DNA of 64,000 nt from Microbacterium mangrovi (GTDB taxonomy: Bacteria > Actinomycetota > Actinomycetes > Actinomycetales > Microbacteriaceae), in the NCBI RefSeq assembly GCF_000802305.1, contig NZ_JTDK01000015.1, positions 95,198-159,197 of the forward strand, given 5' to 3'. Each line of letters opens with the position of its first letter. Position 1 is the stretch's first letter. A program made the position numbers and the translations under genes. The notes below the pieces were generated by a model. That model saw only the letters and a program-made list of their open reading frames with translations, was not told the DNA's origin and ran no database searches. Positions 7,141 through 14,565 of this stretch are shown here, piece after piece.

Positions 7141-9252
7141 ATGACGCCGACACCCGCATCCACCGCCCCGGCGATCCGGGATGCCGCCCTCGACGCCCTC
7201 CGTGCGCTCACCGGCCGGCCCGACGCCGAGTTCCACGACGGGCAGTTCGAGGCGATCGCCGCGCTCGTCGCCGAACGCCGCCGGGCGCTGGTCGTGCAGC
7301 GCACCGGGTGGGGCAAGTCGGCGGTGTACTTCGTCGCGACCCTCATGCTGCGGCGTGCCGGCGCCGGGCCGACCCTGCTGGTCTCGCCGCTGCTGGCCCT
7401 CATGCGCGACCAGATCGCCGCGGCCGAGCGCGCCGGCGTCCGGGCCGTGGCGATCAACTCCACCAACGCGCACGAGTGGGATGGCGTCCGTGCGCAGCTC
7501 GAGCGCGACGAGATCGACGTACTGCTCGTCTCGCCGGAGCGGCTGAACAATCCCGTGTTCCGCGACGAGCAGCTGCCCGACCTGGTGCGCCGGATGGGGC
7601 TCCTGGTCGTCGACGAGGCGCACTGCATCAGCGACTGGGGGCATGATTTCCGGCCCGACTACCGGCGGCTTCGCGAGCTGATCGCGCAGCTGCCGCCCGA
7701 CGTCCCGGTGCTCGCGACCACCGCGACCGCCAACCGGCGGGTGGTCACCGACGTGAGCGAGCAGTTGACCACGGGCGGGGTGGAGGTGCTCACGATCCGC
7801 GGTCCGCTGGCGCGTGCCTCGCTGCGGCTGGGGGTGCTGCGCCTGGCGAACGCGCCGCAGCGGCTGGCCTGGCTGTCCAGCCACCTCGACGATCTGCCCG
7901 GCTCGGGCATCATCTACACCCTCACCGTCGCGGCGGCGCACGACACCGCCCGGCTGCTGCGTGAACGCGGCCACGACGTGCGGGCGTACACCGGGCAGAC
8001 CGATCCCGACGAGCGCGCCGAGTGCGAACAGGCCCTCAAAGACAACACGGTCAAGGCACTCGTGGCAACGAGCGCGCTGGGCATGGGGTTCGACAAGCCC
8101 GACCTCGGTTTCGTGGTGCACCTCGGCGCACCCTCGTCGCCGGTGGCGTACTACCAGCAGGTGGGCCGCGCCGGCCGGGCGACGGACTCCGCCGACGTGC
8201 TGCTCCTTCCCGCCGCCGAAGACCGCGACATCTGGCACTACTTCGCCACGGCGTCGATGCCCGACAGCGAGCGGGCCGAGCGGATCCTCGCGGCCCTCGG
8301 CGACACCCCGGTGTCGACCCCGGCGCTCGAGGCGATGGTCGACATCCGACGCTCACCGCTCGAACTGCTGCTGAAGGTCCTCGACGTCGACGGCGCGGTG
8401 CGCCGGGTGCAGGGCGGCTGGGTCGCCACCGGTGCGCCGTGGACCTACGACCACGAGCGCTACGGGCGCATCGCCGCCGAGCGCACCGCGGAACAGCAGC
8501 GCATGCTCGACTACGAGACCACCGAGACCTGCCGCATGGCGTTCCTGCAGGATGCCCTCGACGACGAGACCGCGACGCCGTGCGGCCGATGCGACTCGTG
8601 CGCGGGGGAGTGGTATCCGACCGCGGTGAGCGCCGAAGAGGGGGCCGCCGCCGGCGCTGCGCTCGACCGCGTGGGCGTGCCGATCGAGCCGCGCCGGCAA
8701 TGGCCCACGGGGGTCGCTCGGCTGGGCGTCACGGTGAGCGGGCGCATCCCGCCCGGCGAGCAGGCCGCGGAGGGGCGCGCCCTGGCCCGCCTCACCGATC
8801 TCGGCTGGGGCGGAACCCTGCGCCGGATCTTCGCCGAGGGAGCAGAGGATGCCCCGATCACGCCGCAGATGCTCGACGCCTGCGTGCGCGTCCTCGCCGA
8901 CTGGCAGTGGGCGCAGCGCCCCGCCGCGGTCGTCTCGGTGCCGTCCCGCTCCCGGCCGCAGCTGGTGGGCTCGCTCGCCCGTGGTCTCGCGCGGATCGGG
9001 CGTCTGACCGACCTCGGCGAGCTGGCGTGGAACGGCGCCGGCCCGACGGGCCGGCCCGGTGGCAACAGTGCGTTCCGGCTGGCCGGCGTCTGGGGTGCCT
9101 TCAGCGCCGCAGAACTCCCCGTGGCCGACGGGCCCGTGCTGCTGGTCGACGACATCGCCGACAGCCGCTGGACGCTCACCGTCGCCGCGCGAGAACTGCG
9201 GCGCACCGGCGTCAGCGCCGTGCTCCCGTTCACCCTGGCGCTGCGCGCCTGA
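7141..9252 (+). CDS. recQ: RecQ-type ATP-dependent DNA helicase with phosphoribosyltransferase-like C terminus
   Basis: A 703-residue helicase. Walker A RTGWGKS is at residues 54-60 (Trp replaces the usual Gly-Ser-type residue), and the DEAH box at 158-161 is followed by CISDWGHDFRPDYRRL. Helicase motifs V/VI include GMGFDKPDLGFVVH and QQVGRAGR. The RecQ zinc site is Cys464, 481, 484 and 487. In place of an HRDC domain the C terminus has a phosphoribosyltransferase-type signature VLLVDDIADSRWTLTVAA (about 660-680). Known role of the family: unwinding recombination and replication intermediates. The C-terminal domain might sense nucleotides (inference). ATG 7141 fits the conserved start. Confidence 0.9.
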   Translation: MTPTPASTAPAIRDAALDALRALTGRPDAEFHDGQFEAIAALVAERRRALVVQRTGWGKSAVYFVATLMLRRAGAGPTLLVSPLLALMRDQIAAAERAGVRAVAINSTNAHEWDGVRAQLERDEIDVLLVSPERLNNPVFRDEQLPDLVRRMGLLVVDEAHCISDWGHDFRPDYRRLRELIAQLPPDVPVLATTATANRRVVTDVSEQLTTGGVEVLTIRGPLARASLRLGVLRLANAPQRLAWLSSHLDDLPGSGIIYTLTVAAAHDTARLLRERGHDVRAYTGQTDPDERAECEQALKDNTVKALVATSALGMGFDKPDLGFVVHLGAPSSPVAYYQQVGRAGRATDSADVLLLPAAEDRDIWHYFATASMPDSERAERILAALGDTPVSTPALEAMVDIRRSPLELLLKVLDVDGAVRRVQGGWVATGAPWTYDHERYGRIAAERTAEQQRMLDYETTETCRMAFLQDALDDETATPCGRCDSCAGEWYPTAVSAEEGAAAGAALDRVGVPIEPRRQWPTGVARLGVTVSGRIPPGEQAAEGRALARLTDLGWGGTLRRIFAEGAEDAPITPQMLDACVRVLADWQWAQRPAAVVSVPSRSRPQLVGSLARGLARIGRLTDLGELAWNGAGPTGRPGGNSAFRLAGVWGAFSAAELPVADGPVLLVDDIADSRWTLTVAARELRRTGVSAVLPFTLALRA

Positions 9253-9255
9253 GGC

Positions 9256-9690
9256 TCACACCGACGCCGACGACAGCAGGATGCTGGTCTCGCTGTCGCG
9301 CACGCCGTCGAGGGTGCGGATGACCCCGAGCACCGCATCCAGGCGCGCGAGGCTGTCGCAGCTGATCTCCGCGACGAGGTCCCAGCGGCCGTTCGTGGTG
9401 TGCAGGGCGGCGATCTCCGGGATGCCGCGCAGGCCGCTCACGACTTCCCGGGCATCCCGGCCCTCGACGGCGACCATCGTCACCGCGCGGACCGCGGCGT
9501 GGTCGGCCGGATCGTGCACGCGCACCGAGAACCCCACGATCACGCCGGTCGACAGCAGCCGCTCGAGGCGCTTGGAGACGGTCGTGCGGGTCACCCCGAG
9601 TCGGGCGGCCAGCGACGCCACCGGCTCCCGCCCGTTCGCTCGCAGGAGCGACAGCAGACGGCGGTCGAGGTCGTCGATCGGCACGGTCAT
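9256..9690 (-). CDS. Lrp/AsnC family transcriptional regulator
   Basis: A 144-residue AsnC-type protein with N-terminal HTH IDDLDRRLLSLLRANGREPV...VTRTTVSKRLERL and a C-terminal RAM domain containing GIPEIAALHTTNGRWDLVAEI. It is divergent from a PLP-dependent decarboxylase gene. A symmetric site TGCGCA-AAG-TGCGCA (9712-9726) lies in the shared intergenic region. The likely job is amino-acid-responsive control of the decarboxylase and of itself. Confidence 0.92.
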   Translation of the reverse strand: MTVPIDDLDRRLLSLLRANGREPVASLAARLGVTRTTVSKRLERLLSTGVIVGFSVRVHDPADHAAVRAVTMVAVEGRDAREVVSGLRGIPEIAALHTTNGRWDLVAEISCDSLARLDAVLGVIRTLDGVRDSETSILLSSASV

Positions 9691-9711
9691 GCACCTAATG
9701 TATTCACCTGG

Positions 9712-9726
9712 TGCGCAAAGTGCGCA
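9712..9726. promoter_or_regulatory. Putative Lrp operator (TGCGCA-AAG-TGCGCA)
   Basis: A 15-bp arrangement of two self-complementary TGCGCA hexamers. It sits between the Lrp gene start (9690) and the decarboxylase promoter (-35 TTGAAA 9757-9762, -10 TAGGGT 9781-9786). Confidence 0.5.
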
Positions 9727-9793
9727 GGATCGATCCGAATTGATGCGTGTTGCTTATTGAAAGGCATCCGCCCCCGTTTCTAGGGTGGGTGTC

Positions 9794-11173
9794 GTGACTG
9801 AGTCCTCCGCCCGCATGCATGCGAACAGCCCCGACAACGCCCTGATCGTCGACTCCGTGCTCGGCTACGCCCGGCGCCGGCTGCTGTCCGACGACGTGCC
9901 CCTCGACAAGCCCGTCTCCGAGGCCGACCTCAAGCGTCTCGCCGGGCCGACGATCCTGCCCGAGGGCATGGGGGGTGCACGCGCGCTCGCCGTGTTCGAG
10001 CACATCTTCGCTCCCGCGTGCCTCACGATCGACCACCCGCAGTACCTGTCGTTCATCCCCGCCGCGCCGACGAAGGCGGCCATCGCGTTCGATCTCGCCG
10101 TGTCGGCGTCGAGCCTGTACGGCGGCAGCTGGATGGAGGGCTCCGGCGCGGTGCACGCCGAGAACGAGGTGCTCGAGTGGCTGCGCACCGAGTTCGGCCT
10201 GCCCGAGGGGGCGGGCGGCGTGTTCGTCCAGGGCGGCACGATCGGCAACCTGTCGGCGCTGGTCGCGGCGCGCGCCGCCGCTCGCGAGCGTCTCGCCGCG
10301 GCCGGGAAGCCCGAGCCGACCCGCTGGAAGATGGTCTGCAGCGCCGAGGCGCACTCGTCGAACAAGTCGGCCGCGAAGGTCATGGACGTCGACACCGTGC
10401 TGGTGCCCGCCGGCGACGACGGGATGCTGCACGGCGAGTCGGTGCGCCAGGCGCTGGAGGAGCACGGCGATGCCGTGTTCGCCGTCGTCGCGACCGGCGG
10501 CTCGACGAACTTCGGCATCGTCGACGACATCGCCTCGATCGCGGCGCTGAAGGACGAATTCGATTTCTGGCTGCACATCGACGGCGCGTACGGCCTCACC
10601 GCGATGCTGTCGCCCCTGGCTCGCGACCGGTTCGCCGGGGTGGAGCGCGCCGACTCGGTGATCGTCGACCCGCACAAGTGGCTGTTCTCGCCGTTCGACG
10701 CGTGCGCCCTCATCTACCGCGACCCGGAGACCGGCCGTCGCGCGCACACGCAGCACGCGGAGTACCTCGACACGCTCAACGACAAGCCCGAGTACAACCC
10801 TTCGGACTACTCGATCCAGCTCACCCGGCGCCCTCGCGGCCTGCCGCTGTGGTACTCCGTGGCCACGCACGGAACCGAGGCGTACCGCGAGGCGGTGACC
10901 GAGATCATCGCTCTCACGCAGCGCATCGCCGAGGAGATCGCCTCGCGGCCGTACCTGTCGCTGGTGCGCGACCCGCAGCTGTCGGTCGTGGTGTTCGAGC
11001 GCGAGGGCTGGGACCGCGACGACTACGAGAACTGGTCGGCGGGCCTGCTCGATTCGCAGCGCGCGTTCGTGGTGCCGAGCTCCCACGCCGGGCGCCCGAA
11101 CACGCGGTTCGCGATCATCAACCCGCTGACCACTTTCGAGCAGATGAGCGCCATCCTCGACACGATGGCGTGA
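9794..11173 (+). CDS. Group II PLP-dependent amino-acid decarboxylase
   Basis: A 459-residue aspartate-aminotransferase-fold enzyme. The conserved Lys motif VDPHKWLFSPFDACALIYR carries the PLP-binding lysine. The His stacking region is SAEAHSSNKSAAK, and the ATGGSTNFGIVDD and LHIDGAYG segments follow. These identify the aromatic-amino-acid/histidine/glutamate decarboxylase family. The exact substrate is unknown. GTG at 9794 is preferred because TAGGGT (9781-9786) sits 7 bases upstream with a TTGAAA -35 at 18 bp, so the message would be leaderless. An in-frame GTG at 9785 is the alternative. Confidence 0.9.
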   Translation: MTESSARMHANSPDNALIVDSVLGYARRRLLSDDVPLDKPVSEADLKRLAGPTILPEGMGGARALAVFEHIFAPACLTIDHPQYLSFIPAAPTKAAIAFDLAVSASSLYGGSWMEGSGAVHAENEVLEWLRTEFGLPEGAGGVFVQGGTIGNLSALVAARAAARERLAAAGKPEPTRWKMVCSAEAHSSNKSAAKVMDVDTVLVPAGDDGMLHGESVRQALEEHGDAVFAVVATGGSTNFGIVDDIASIAALKDEFDFWLHIDGAYGLTAMLSPLARDRFAGVERADSVIVDPHKWLFSPFDACALIYRDPETGRRAHTQHAEYLDTLNDKPEYNPSDYSIQLTRRPRGLPLWYSVATHGTEAYREAVTEIIALTQRIAEEIASRPYLSLVRDPQLSVVVFEREGWDRDDYENWSAGLLDSQRAFVVPSSHAGRPNTRFAIINPLTTFEQMSAILDTMA

Positions 11174-11189
11174 CCGGTGCGGCGGGCGC

Positions 11190-12023
11190 TCAGCGCTCGC
11201 CGCGCAGGTGCGCCTGGGCCATCGCCTCGTACTCGTCGTCGGTGAGGTCGTCGTATTCCTTGGCCTCGGCCTTGTCGCGCCGCATCCACCGGACCAACAG
11301 GATCACGAGGATCGGCACGTCGATGACCTCGGCGATGAACCAGATGAAGTCGCCGGAGAGGTGCTGGTCGTGCAGCGGCGAGGGCCACCAGGGCGCGCTG
11401 TTGTGGATCACCGGGGCATGGTCGGCGATGGCGTCGTCGAGACGCAGCAGGATGCCGGGGATCGAGTCGATGAGCAGTTCGACGAACGCCAGCAGGAACT
11501 CGATCGTGATGAACGTGCTGGACCGCATCCCGGTCGTCGCGGCGATGGGCAGCACCATGATGAGGCCGAGCAGCGGCACGACGATGCCGAGCGCGGCCTC
11601 CATCCACGGCGTGCCGCGCATGGTCCACGCGAACGGGGTGAGGAACAGCAGGAACACTCCCGCGACGAACACGGTGGCGAACATCGCGTTGCCGAACATC
11701 CGCACGATGCGCCAGCGCAGGATGCGGGTGATGCGCGCGGCTCCGCCGTCGCCGGATGCCTGGATCAGCAGTTCGAGAGGGCGTCCGGCGGCGATGAGCG
11801 CCGGCACCACGAAGATCAGCAGCGCGATGCGGGTGGTGAACGCCCAGCGCAGGTCGTGGGCGTAGGTGCCGAGGAATCCGAGCTCGACGAACGCGTAGGA
11901 GCCCATGCCGCCCAGGTAGTAGGCGAGGGTGTAGCGAGCCGGCCAGGCGGCGCCCTTGCGGTGCATCTTCCAGAGGCCGAGACCGTAGAGCGCGGACGCG
12001 ACGACGAGCACGACGATCGTCAC
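11190..12023 (-). CDS. CtaG-like (caa3 oxidase assembly type) membrane protein; start uncertain
   Basis: A polytopic protein with about seven hydrophobic segments and sequence style of the caa3_CtaG family (cytochrome c oxidase assembly; ARYTLAYYLGGMGSYAFVEL, SGDFIWFIAEVIDVPILVILLVRWMRRD). The start is problematic. Homology-like sequence (TTWRADP) extends upstream of the GTG at 12023, but that frame has no ATG/GTG/TTG until TTG 12176 and ATG 12203, which would overlap the divergent gene at 12160. I give the GTG at 12023 as a minimum (277 aa). A non-canonical start or small frameshift near 12065 is possible. Confidence 0.8.
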   Translation of the reverse strand: MTIVVLVVASALYGLGLWKMHRKGAAWPARYTLAYYLGGMGSYAFVELGFLGTYAHDLRWAFTTRIALLIFVVPALIAAGRPLELLIQASGDGGAARITRILRWRIVRMFGNAMFATVFVAGVFLLFLTPFAWTMRGTPWMEAALGIVVPLLGLIMVLPIAATTGMRSSTFITIEFLLAFVELLIDSIPGILLRLDDAIADHAPVIHNSAPWWPSPLHDQHLSGDFIWFIAEVIDVPILVILLVRWMRRDKAEAKEYDDLTDDEYEAMAQAHLRGER

Positions 12024-12159
12024 GGGATCGGCGCGCCAGGTGGTGAGGAAGACACTGAGAGGAGGCGTACATCCAGGGTACGCTCGCCCATCCTGGGAGG
12101 ACGACGAAGGATGCGCCTGTGCATAGTCACAGCCCCGTCCCGTCTGCCAGACTCGATGT

Positions 12160-12840
12160 GTGGCAGATGGAGACAAGCCCGCGAGGCTCAAGGTGCGCGA
12201 CATGGTCGCGGACGGCCTTTACGTGGCCGCGGCGGCCACCCGGCTCGATCTGAAGAACCGCATCCTCGTCGACACGATCGCCCGCGGCGAGGACTTCGAC
12301 GTCGAGCACTTCATCGACGACGCCCGTGACTCCTTGCTGACGCTCGCGATCGAGGCGGAGGGCGACGCGAAGCGGCTGGAGCGTCAGCGGAAGAAGGCCG
12401 CGCATCGGTTCAGCGAGTCCTTCGGCACCCACGACTACCGCCGCGGCGACGTGCGCAACCTCAAGAAGCGCGAGAAGCAGTCGGTGCAGGTGGCAGCCGA
12501 GCTGCGTCGTCGTGCCGACGACCCGGACGAGCTGCGCAAGCTCGTGGAGGATGCCCGCGAGGCTGCGTGGGGCGAGGTCGCCCGGAACATCGACAGTTCG
12601 CTGCGCATCGAGGCCGCCCGCCCGGACCTCGAGCCCGACTACGCGAAGCTGCGCGACGCTCGCATGCAGGCGCTGCGTCTGGTCGATCTTCCGCGGCTGA
12701 GCGCCCACCGCAAGAAGTCGAAGGATGCCGCCCGGCAGGCCGCGAAGCAGAACGCGAAGGCCGAGAAGAAGGCAGCGAAACAGGACAAGCGAACCGGGAC
12801 ACGCGCGGGATCCTCGGGGACCGCCGCCGATTCGCGGTGA
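12160..12840 (+). CDS. Basic, coiled-coil-rich conserved hypothetical protein
   Basis: A 226-residue protein. It starts with a GTG at 12160, 6 bases after CAGACT (a possible -10), so it is perhaps leaderless. The middle is strongly helical and charged, and the C terminus is a Lys/Ala-rich tail (KKSKDAARQAAKQNAKAEKK, about residues 185-204). There are no membrane segments and no recognised catalytic motif. The tail could bind nucleic acid, but this is inference from composition only. It ends 50 bases before tRNA-Arg. Confidence 0.75.
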   Translation: MADGDKPARLKVRDMVADGLYVAAAATRLDLKNRILVDTIARGEDFDVEHFIDDARDSLLTLAIEAEGDAKRLERQRKKAAHRFSESFGTHDYRRGDVRNLKKREKQSVQVAAELRRRADDPDELRKLVEDAREAAWGEVARNIDSSLRIEAARPDLEPDYAKLRDARMQALRLVDLPRLSAHRKKSKDAARQAAKQNAKAEKKAAKQDKRTGTRAGSSGTAADSR

Positions 12841-12852
12841 CGCGGACATTCC

Positions 12853-12858
12853 TATAGA
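12853..12858 (+). promoter_or_regulatory. Probable -10 element of tRNA-Arg
   Basis: TATAGA (12853-12858), about 30 bases upstream of the tRNA 5' end, fits a -10 hexamer. The -35 is not clear. Confidence 0.45.
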
Positions 12859-12890
12859 CTCGATGACTGTTGCGCCGAACGGTACAGCAA

Positions 12891-12963
12891 GCGCCTGTAG
12901 CTCAATGGATAGAGCATCTGACTACGGATCAGAAGGTTGGGGGTTCGAGTCCCTCCAGGCGCA
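12891..12963 (+). tRNA. tRNA-Arg (anticodon ACG)
   Basis: A 73-base cloverleaf. The acceptor strand GCGCCTG pairs with CAGGCGC, with discriminator A at 12963. The anticodon stem TCTGA/TCAGA encloses the loop CTACGGA with anticodon ACG, and the T arm contains GGTTCGAGTCC. CCA is not encoded. It is followed by a T-tract terminator. Confidence 0.96.
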
Positions 12964-12968
12964 CACTG

Positions 12969-12982
12969 TGTTGAGACAGTGA
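12969..12982 (+). repeat. Direct repeat copy 1 (TGTTGAGACAGTGA), tRNA 3' flank
   Basis: TGTTGAGACAGTGA begins 5 bases after the tRNA and is repeated exactly at 14462-14475. Both copies are followed by a hairpin and TTTCTTGTTT. The pair bounds a 1.49 kb segment of unusual genes. Confidence 0.7.
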
Positions 12983-12987
12983 TTGAG

Positions 12988-13020
12988 AAAAGACCCGGTC
13001 ATCCGGGTCTTTTCTTGTTT
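12988..13020 (+). terminator. tRNA-Arg rho-independent terminator
   Basis: AAAAGACCCGG (12988-12998), loop TCAT, complement CCGGGTCTTTT (13003-13013), then CTTGTTT. The following 13021-13245 has no convincing gene. A near-perfect hairpin (CGGATTTCCGCG... at 13090-13118) is the only structure seen there. Confidence 0.9.
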
Positions 13021-13245
13021 TCTGGTCCGCTCTGATTCGGGTCATGTGCCGTCTGATCACGAATCAGCAGGTTTCGGCGCGCCGTGCCACGGATTTCCGC
13101 GTGATTCCGCGGAATCCGAGGCCGAGATCGGTGAGCGACGCGGTGTGTACGGGAGTCACATGTGTGAACTTATGTGTGCACCAGATTTGGGCCGTCGATG
13201 TCGCACGCCGGGACCTTCTCATCCATCAGTCCGACTACGCGACCG

Positions 13246-13548
13246 TCAGGCCGATGGGTCGGCGCTCGTCTGGACGTAGATCCGTCCACGGCCGAACGGC
13301 AAGACGGGCGCGCGGTACACGAGGGACGCGGCATGAATTGGATCGAGCACGAACTCCGCCTGACCGAATCGCCAGAGCCGGTTGTAGAGAAAGGCGCTGA
13401 TGAGCGCTGTCTGGTCTGACGGAACCTGCCAGGTGCCGAGCCCCCACTGGGTCGGCTGACCGCGCCCGCCGATCACGAGCGTGGGTTTGATCCGGCCGTA
13501 GAGCGCGAACCGCGGTTTTTGCAGGGTGATTTCGATACGGCGGGTCAC
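13246..13548 (-). CDS. Conserved-looking hypothetical protein (100 aa)
   Basis: Read on the minus strand from a GTG at 13548 this gives a well-formed 100-residue protein with alternating hydrophobic/charged segments (IEITLQKPRFALYGRIKPTL, AFLYNRLWRFGQAEFVLDP). No membrane segment or catalytic motif is evident and I cannot name a family. In-frame sequence continues upstream to 13731 but becomes Arg-rich and uninformative, so the shorter start is preferred. The ribosome binding site is weak. It lies inside the segment bounded by the repeated tRNA flank and is oriented away from the cationic peptide gene. Confidence 0.6.
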   Translation of the reverse strand: MTRRIEITLQKPRFALYGRIKPTLVIGGRGQPTQWGLGTWQVPSDQTALISAFLYNRLWRFGQAEFVLDPIHAASLVYRAPVLPFGRGRIYVQTSADPSA

Positions 13549-13728
13549 GATTCCAGCGTGCCCTGCGGGGGTTCGAGTGGCATGGAGGAATTGTCTCAGA
13601 GCGAGTCGATCCGCTTTGCCCCGTGCTCGTCTCAGGTGGCCTCTCGATCGCTGGATGCGGGCAGACTGGCCCCCGAGGGCGCGGATGCTTCGGCCGAGAA
13701 CGCACTCCAGTGCACACGCATCCCCGGT

Positions 13729-13760
13729 CACTACTCAAAACGGGCGTCGGGACTACTCAA
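13729..13760 (+). promoter_or_regulatory. Two ACTACTCAA boxes (22-bp spacing) upstream of cationic peptide
   Basis: CACTACTCAA (13729-13738), 12-bp spacer, GACTACTCAA (13751-13760). The geometry is the same as the last two boxes at 3629-3598 (minus) and 17212-17243. The peptide start (GTG 13779) is 18 bases downstream. Confidence 0.6.
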
Positions 13761-13778
13761 AGTCCTGGGTTTGGTCTC

Positions 13779-14063
13779 GTGCACGTGCTGACGGGTGCGA
13801 GCCTCGCTGTGAGTGGCAAGCACATCAACGCCAAACGGAAGGCGACCAAGATCATCCACAAGAGTGTGAAGCTCGCCGCAGTTGTCATGAAGCTTGGCGG
13901 GCTGAAGAAGGCGATCTCGGCAGTGCGCACGCACGTCACCCAGCGCAGCAAGCTGAGTAAGGCGACGCAAGCAGCGGTCGAAGGCCTTGCCGTCTTCGGC
14001 GTCTCCGTGCTCGCTGACCTGTTCGGCATCGGAAGCTGCGTGTCACTGCTCCGAGGCAAGTAG
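13779..14063 (+). CDS. Highly cationic small protein, bacteriocin-like candidate
   Basis: A 94-residue product from GTG 13779 (shorter option GTG 13809, 84 aa). It has many Lys/Arg/His and almost no acidic residues in an amphipathic middle (KATKIIHKSVKLAAVVMKLG, about residues 22-41), followed by a hydrophobic C-terminal segment (AVEGLAVFGVSVLADLFGIG). No leader of the double-glycine type and no Cys-rich pattern is seen. It is followed 45 bases later by a three-TM protein gene, as in peptide/immunity pairs, and is preceded by the repeated ACTACTCAA boxes. Calling it antimicrobial is inference from charge, size and context. A small structural membrane peptide is an alternative. Confidence 0.6.
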   Translation: MHVLTGASLAVSGKHINAKRKATKIIHKSVKLAAVVMKLGGLKKAISAVRTHVTQRSKLSKATQAAVEGLAVFGVSVLADLFGIGSCVSLLRGK

Positions 14064-14108
14064 CGTGCGTTGCCACCGCACGCGCAAGTTGGTCGGAGGG
14101 GCAGGCAT

Positions 14109-14417
14109 ATGCGTGCTTTGAGTATCGCGAGCTACGACAGCATCGCGGATCTTCCACCCGGCGTCGTCCCCGCAGGCCTCGCACTCGGGGTGCTGCTCAT
14201 CGCCCTTCACGTGTGGCTGTCGCGATGCAACCCTGTTTGGCTCGGAGCGATCGTCCCGATCATCGTCATCGCGTTAGTGACTGCCCTCGCGATGGAGGTG
14301 CGGCCGACGGTCGGACTGATCGCCGGATACGTCGCGACAATCGTTGCGCTCATAGTCATCTGGTGGGCAGGCGAAGACACACGACGAATGAAACGCGAAC
14401 GCGATACGGCCCCGTAA
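14109..14417 (+). CDS. Small three-TM membrane protein, candidate immunity/partner protein
   Basis: A 102-residue protein with three hydrophobic segments (about residues 17-37, 43-60, 67-87) and a charged Arg/Lys/Glu tail (EDTRRMKRERD). The ATG at 14109 is preceded by a good ribosome binding site (GGAGGGG, about 9 bases). It follows the cationic peptide gene on the same strand and is followed by a terminator (14478-14509), so the two appear to be a bicistronic unit. No family recognised. An immunity function is inferred only from context. Confidence 0.65.
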   Translation: MRALSIASYDSIADLPPGVVPAGLALGVLLIALHVWLSRCNPVWLGAIVPIIVIALVTALAMEVRPTVGLIAGYVATIVALIVIWWAGEDTRRMKRERDTAP

Positions 14418-14461
14418 CGGCGACGAGCGAATCCGGATCGCCTGAAGCGGCCGCATCCCGA

Positions 14462-14509
14462 TGTTGAGACAGTGAAGAGCGGCCCGCGAAAGCGGGCCGT
14501 TTCTTGTTT
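14462..14509 (+). repeat. Direct repeat copy 2 (TGTTGAGACAGTGA) plus terminator hairpin
   Basis: An exact copy of the 14-base tRNA-flank repeat (14462-14475), then the hairpin CGGCCCGC-GAAA-GCGGGCCG and TTTCTTGTTT (14500-14509), mirroring 12969-13020. It acts as the terminator of the peptide/membrane operon and is the candidate right boundary of a 1.49 kb inserted segment. ACTGTCTCA at 14513 can pair with TGAGACAGT, extending the stem. Confidence 0.7.
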
Positions 14510-14565
14510 CCGGACTGTCTCACGGTGAGCGCCGCGCACCATGCTCGCGCGGGTAGCCTCGAGGC

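Noticed and set aside
9785..9793. GTG 9785 as start of the PLP decarboxylase
   Set aside because: It would place the start only 1-2 bases after the bottom strand of the -10 TAGGGT. GTG 9794 fits the leaderless pattern seen at other genes.
13044..13400. Plus-strand frames downstream of tRNA-Arg
   Set aside because: Arg-rich with no motif. They overlap the better-formed minus-strand 100-aa gene and have no convincing start.
13567..13578. GGGGGTTCGAGT, a 12-base match to the T arm of tRNA-Arg, considered as a second att site
   Set aside because: It matches only the universal T-arm consensus. No acceptor sequence follows, and the flank repeat at 14462 is a better boundary.
14478..14509. Considered as a small RNA gene with its own terminator
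   Set aside because: No promoter between the membrane protein stop and the hairpin. It is explained as the operon terminator and flank repeat.
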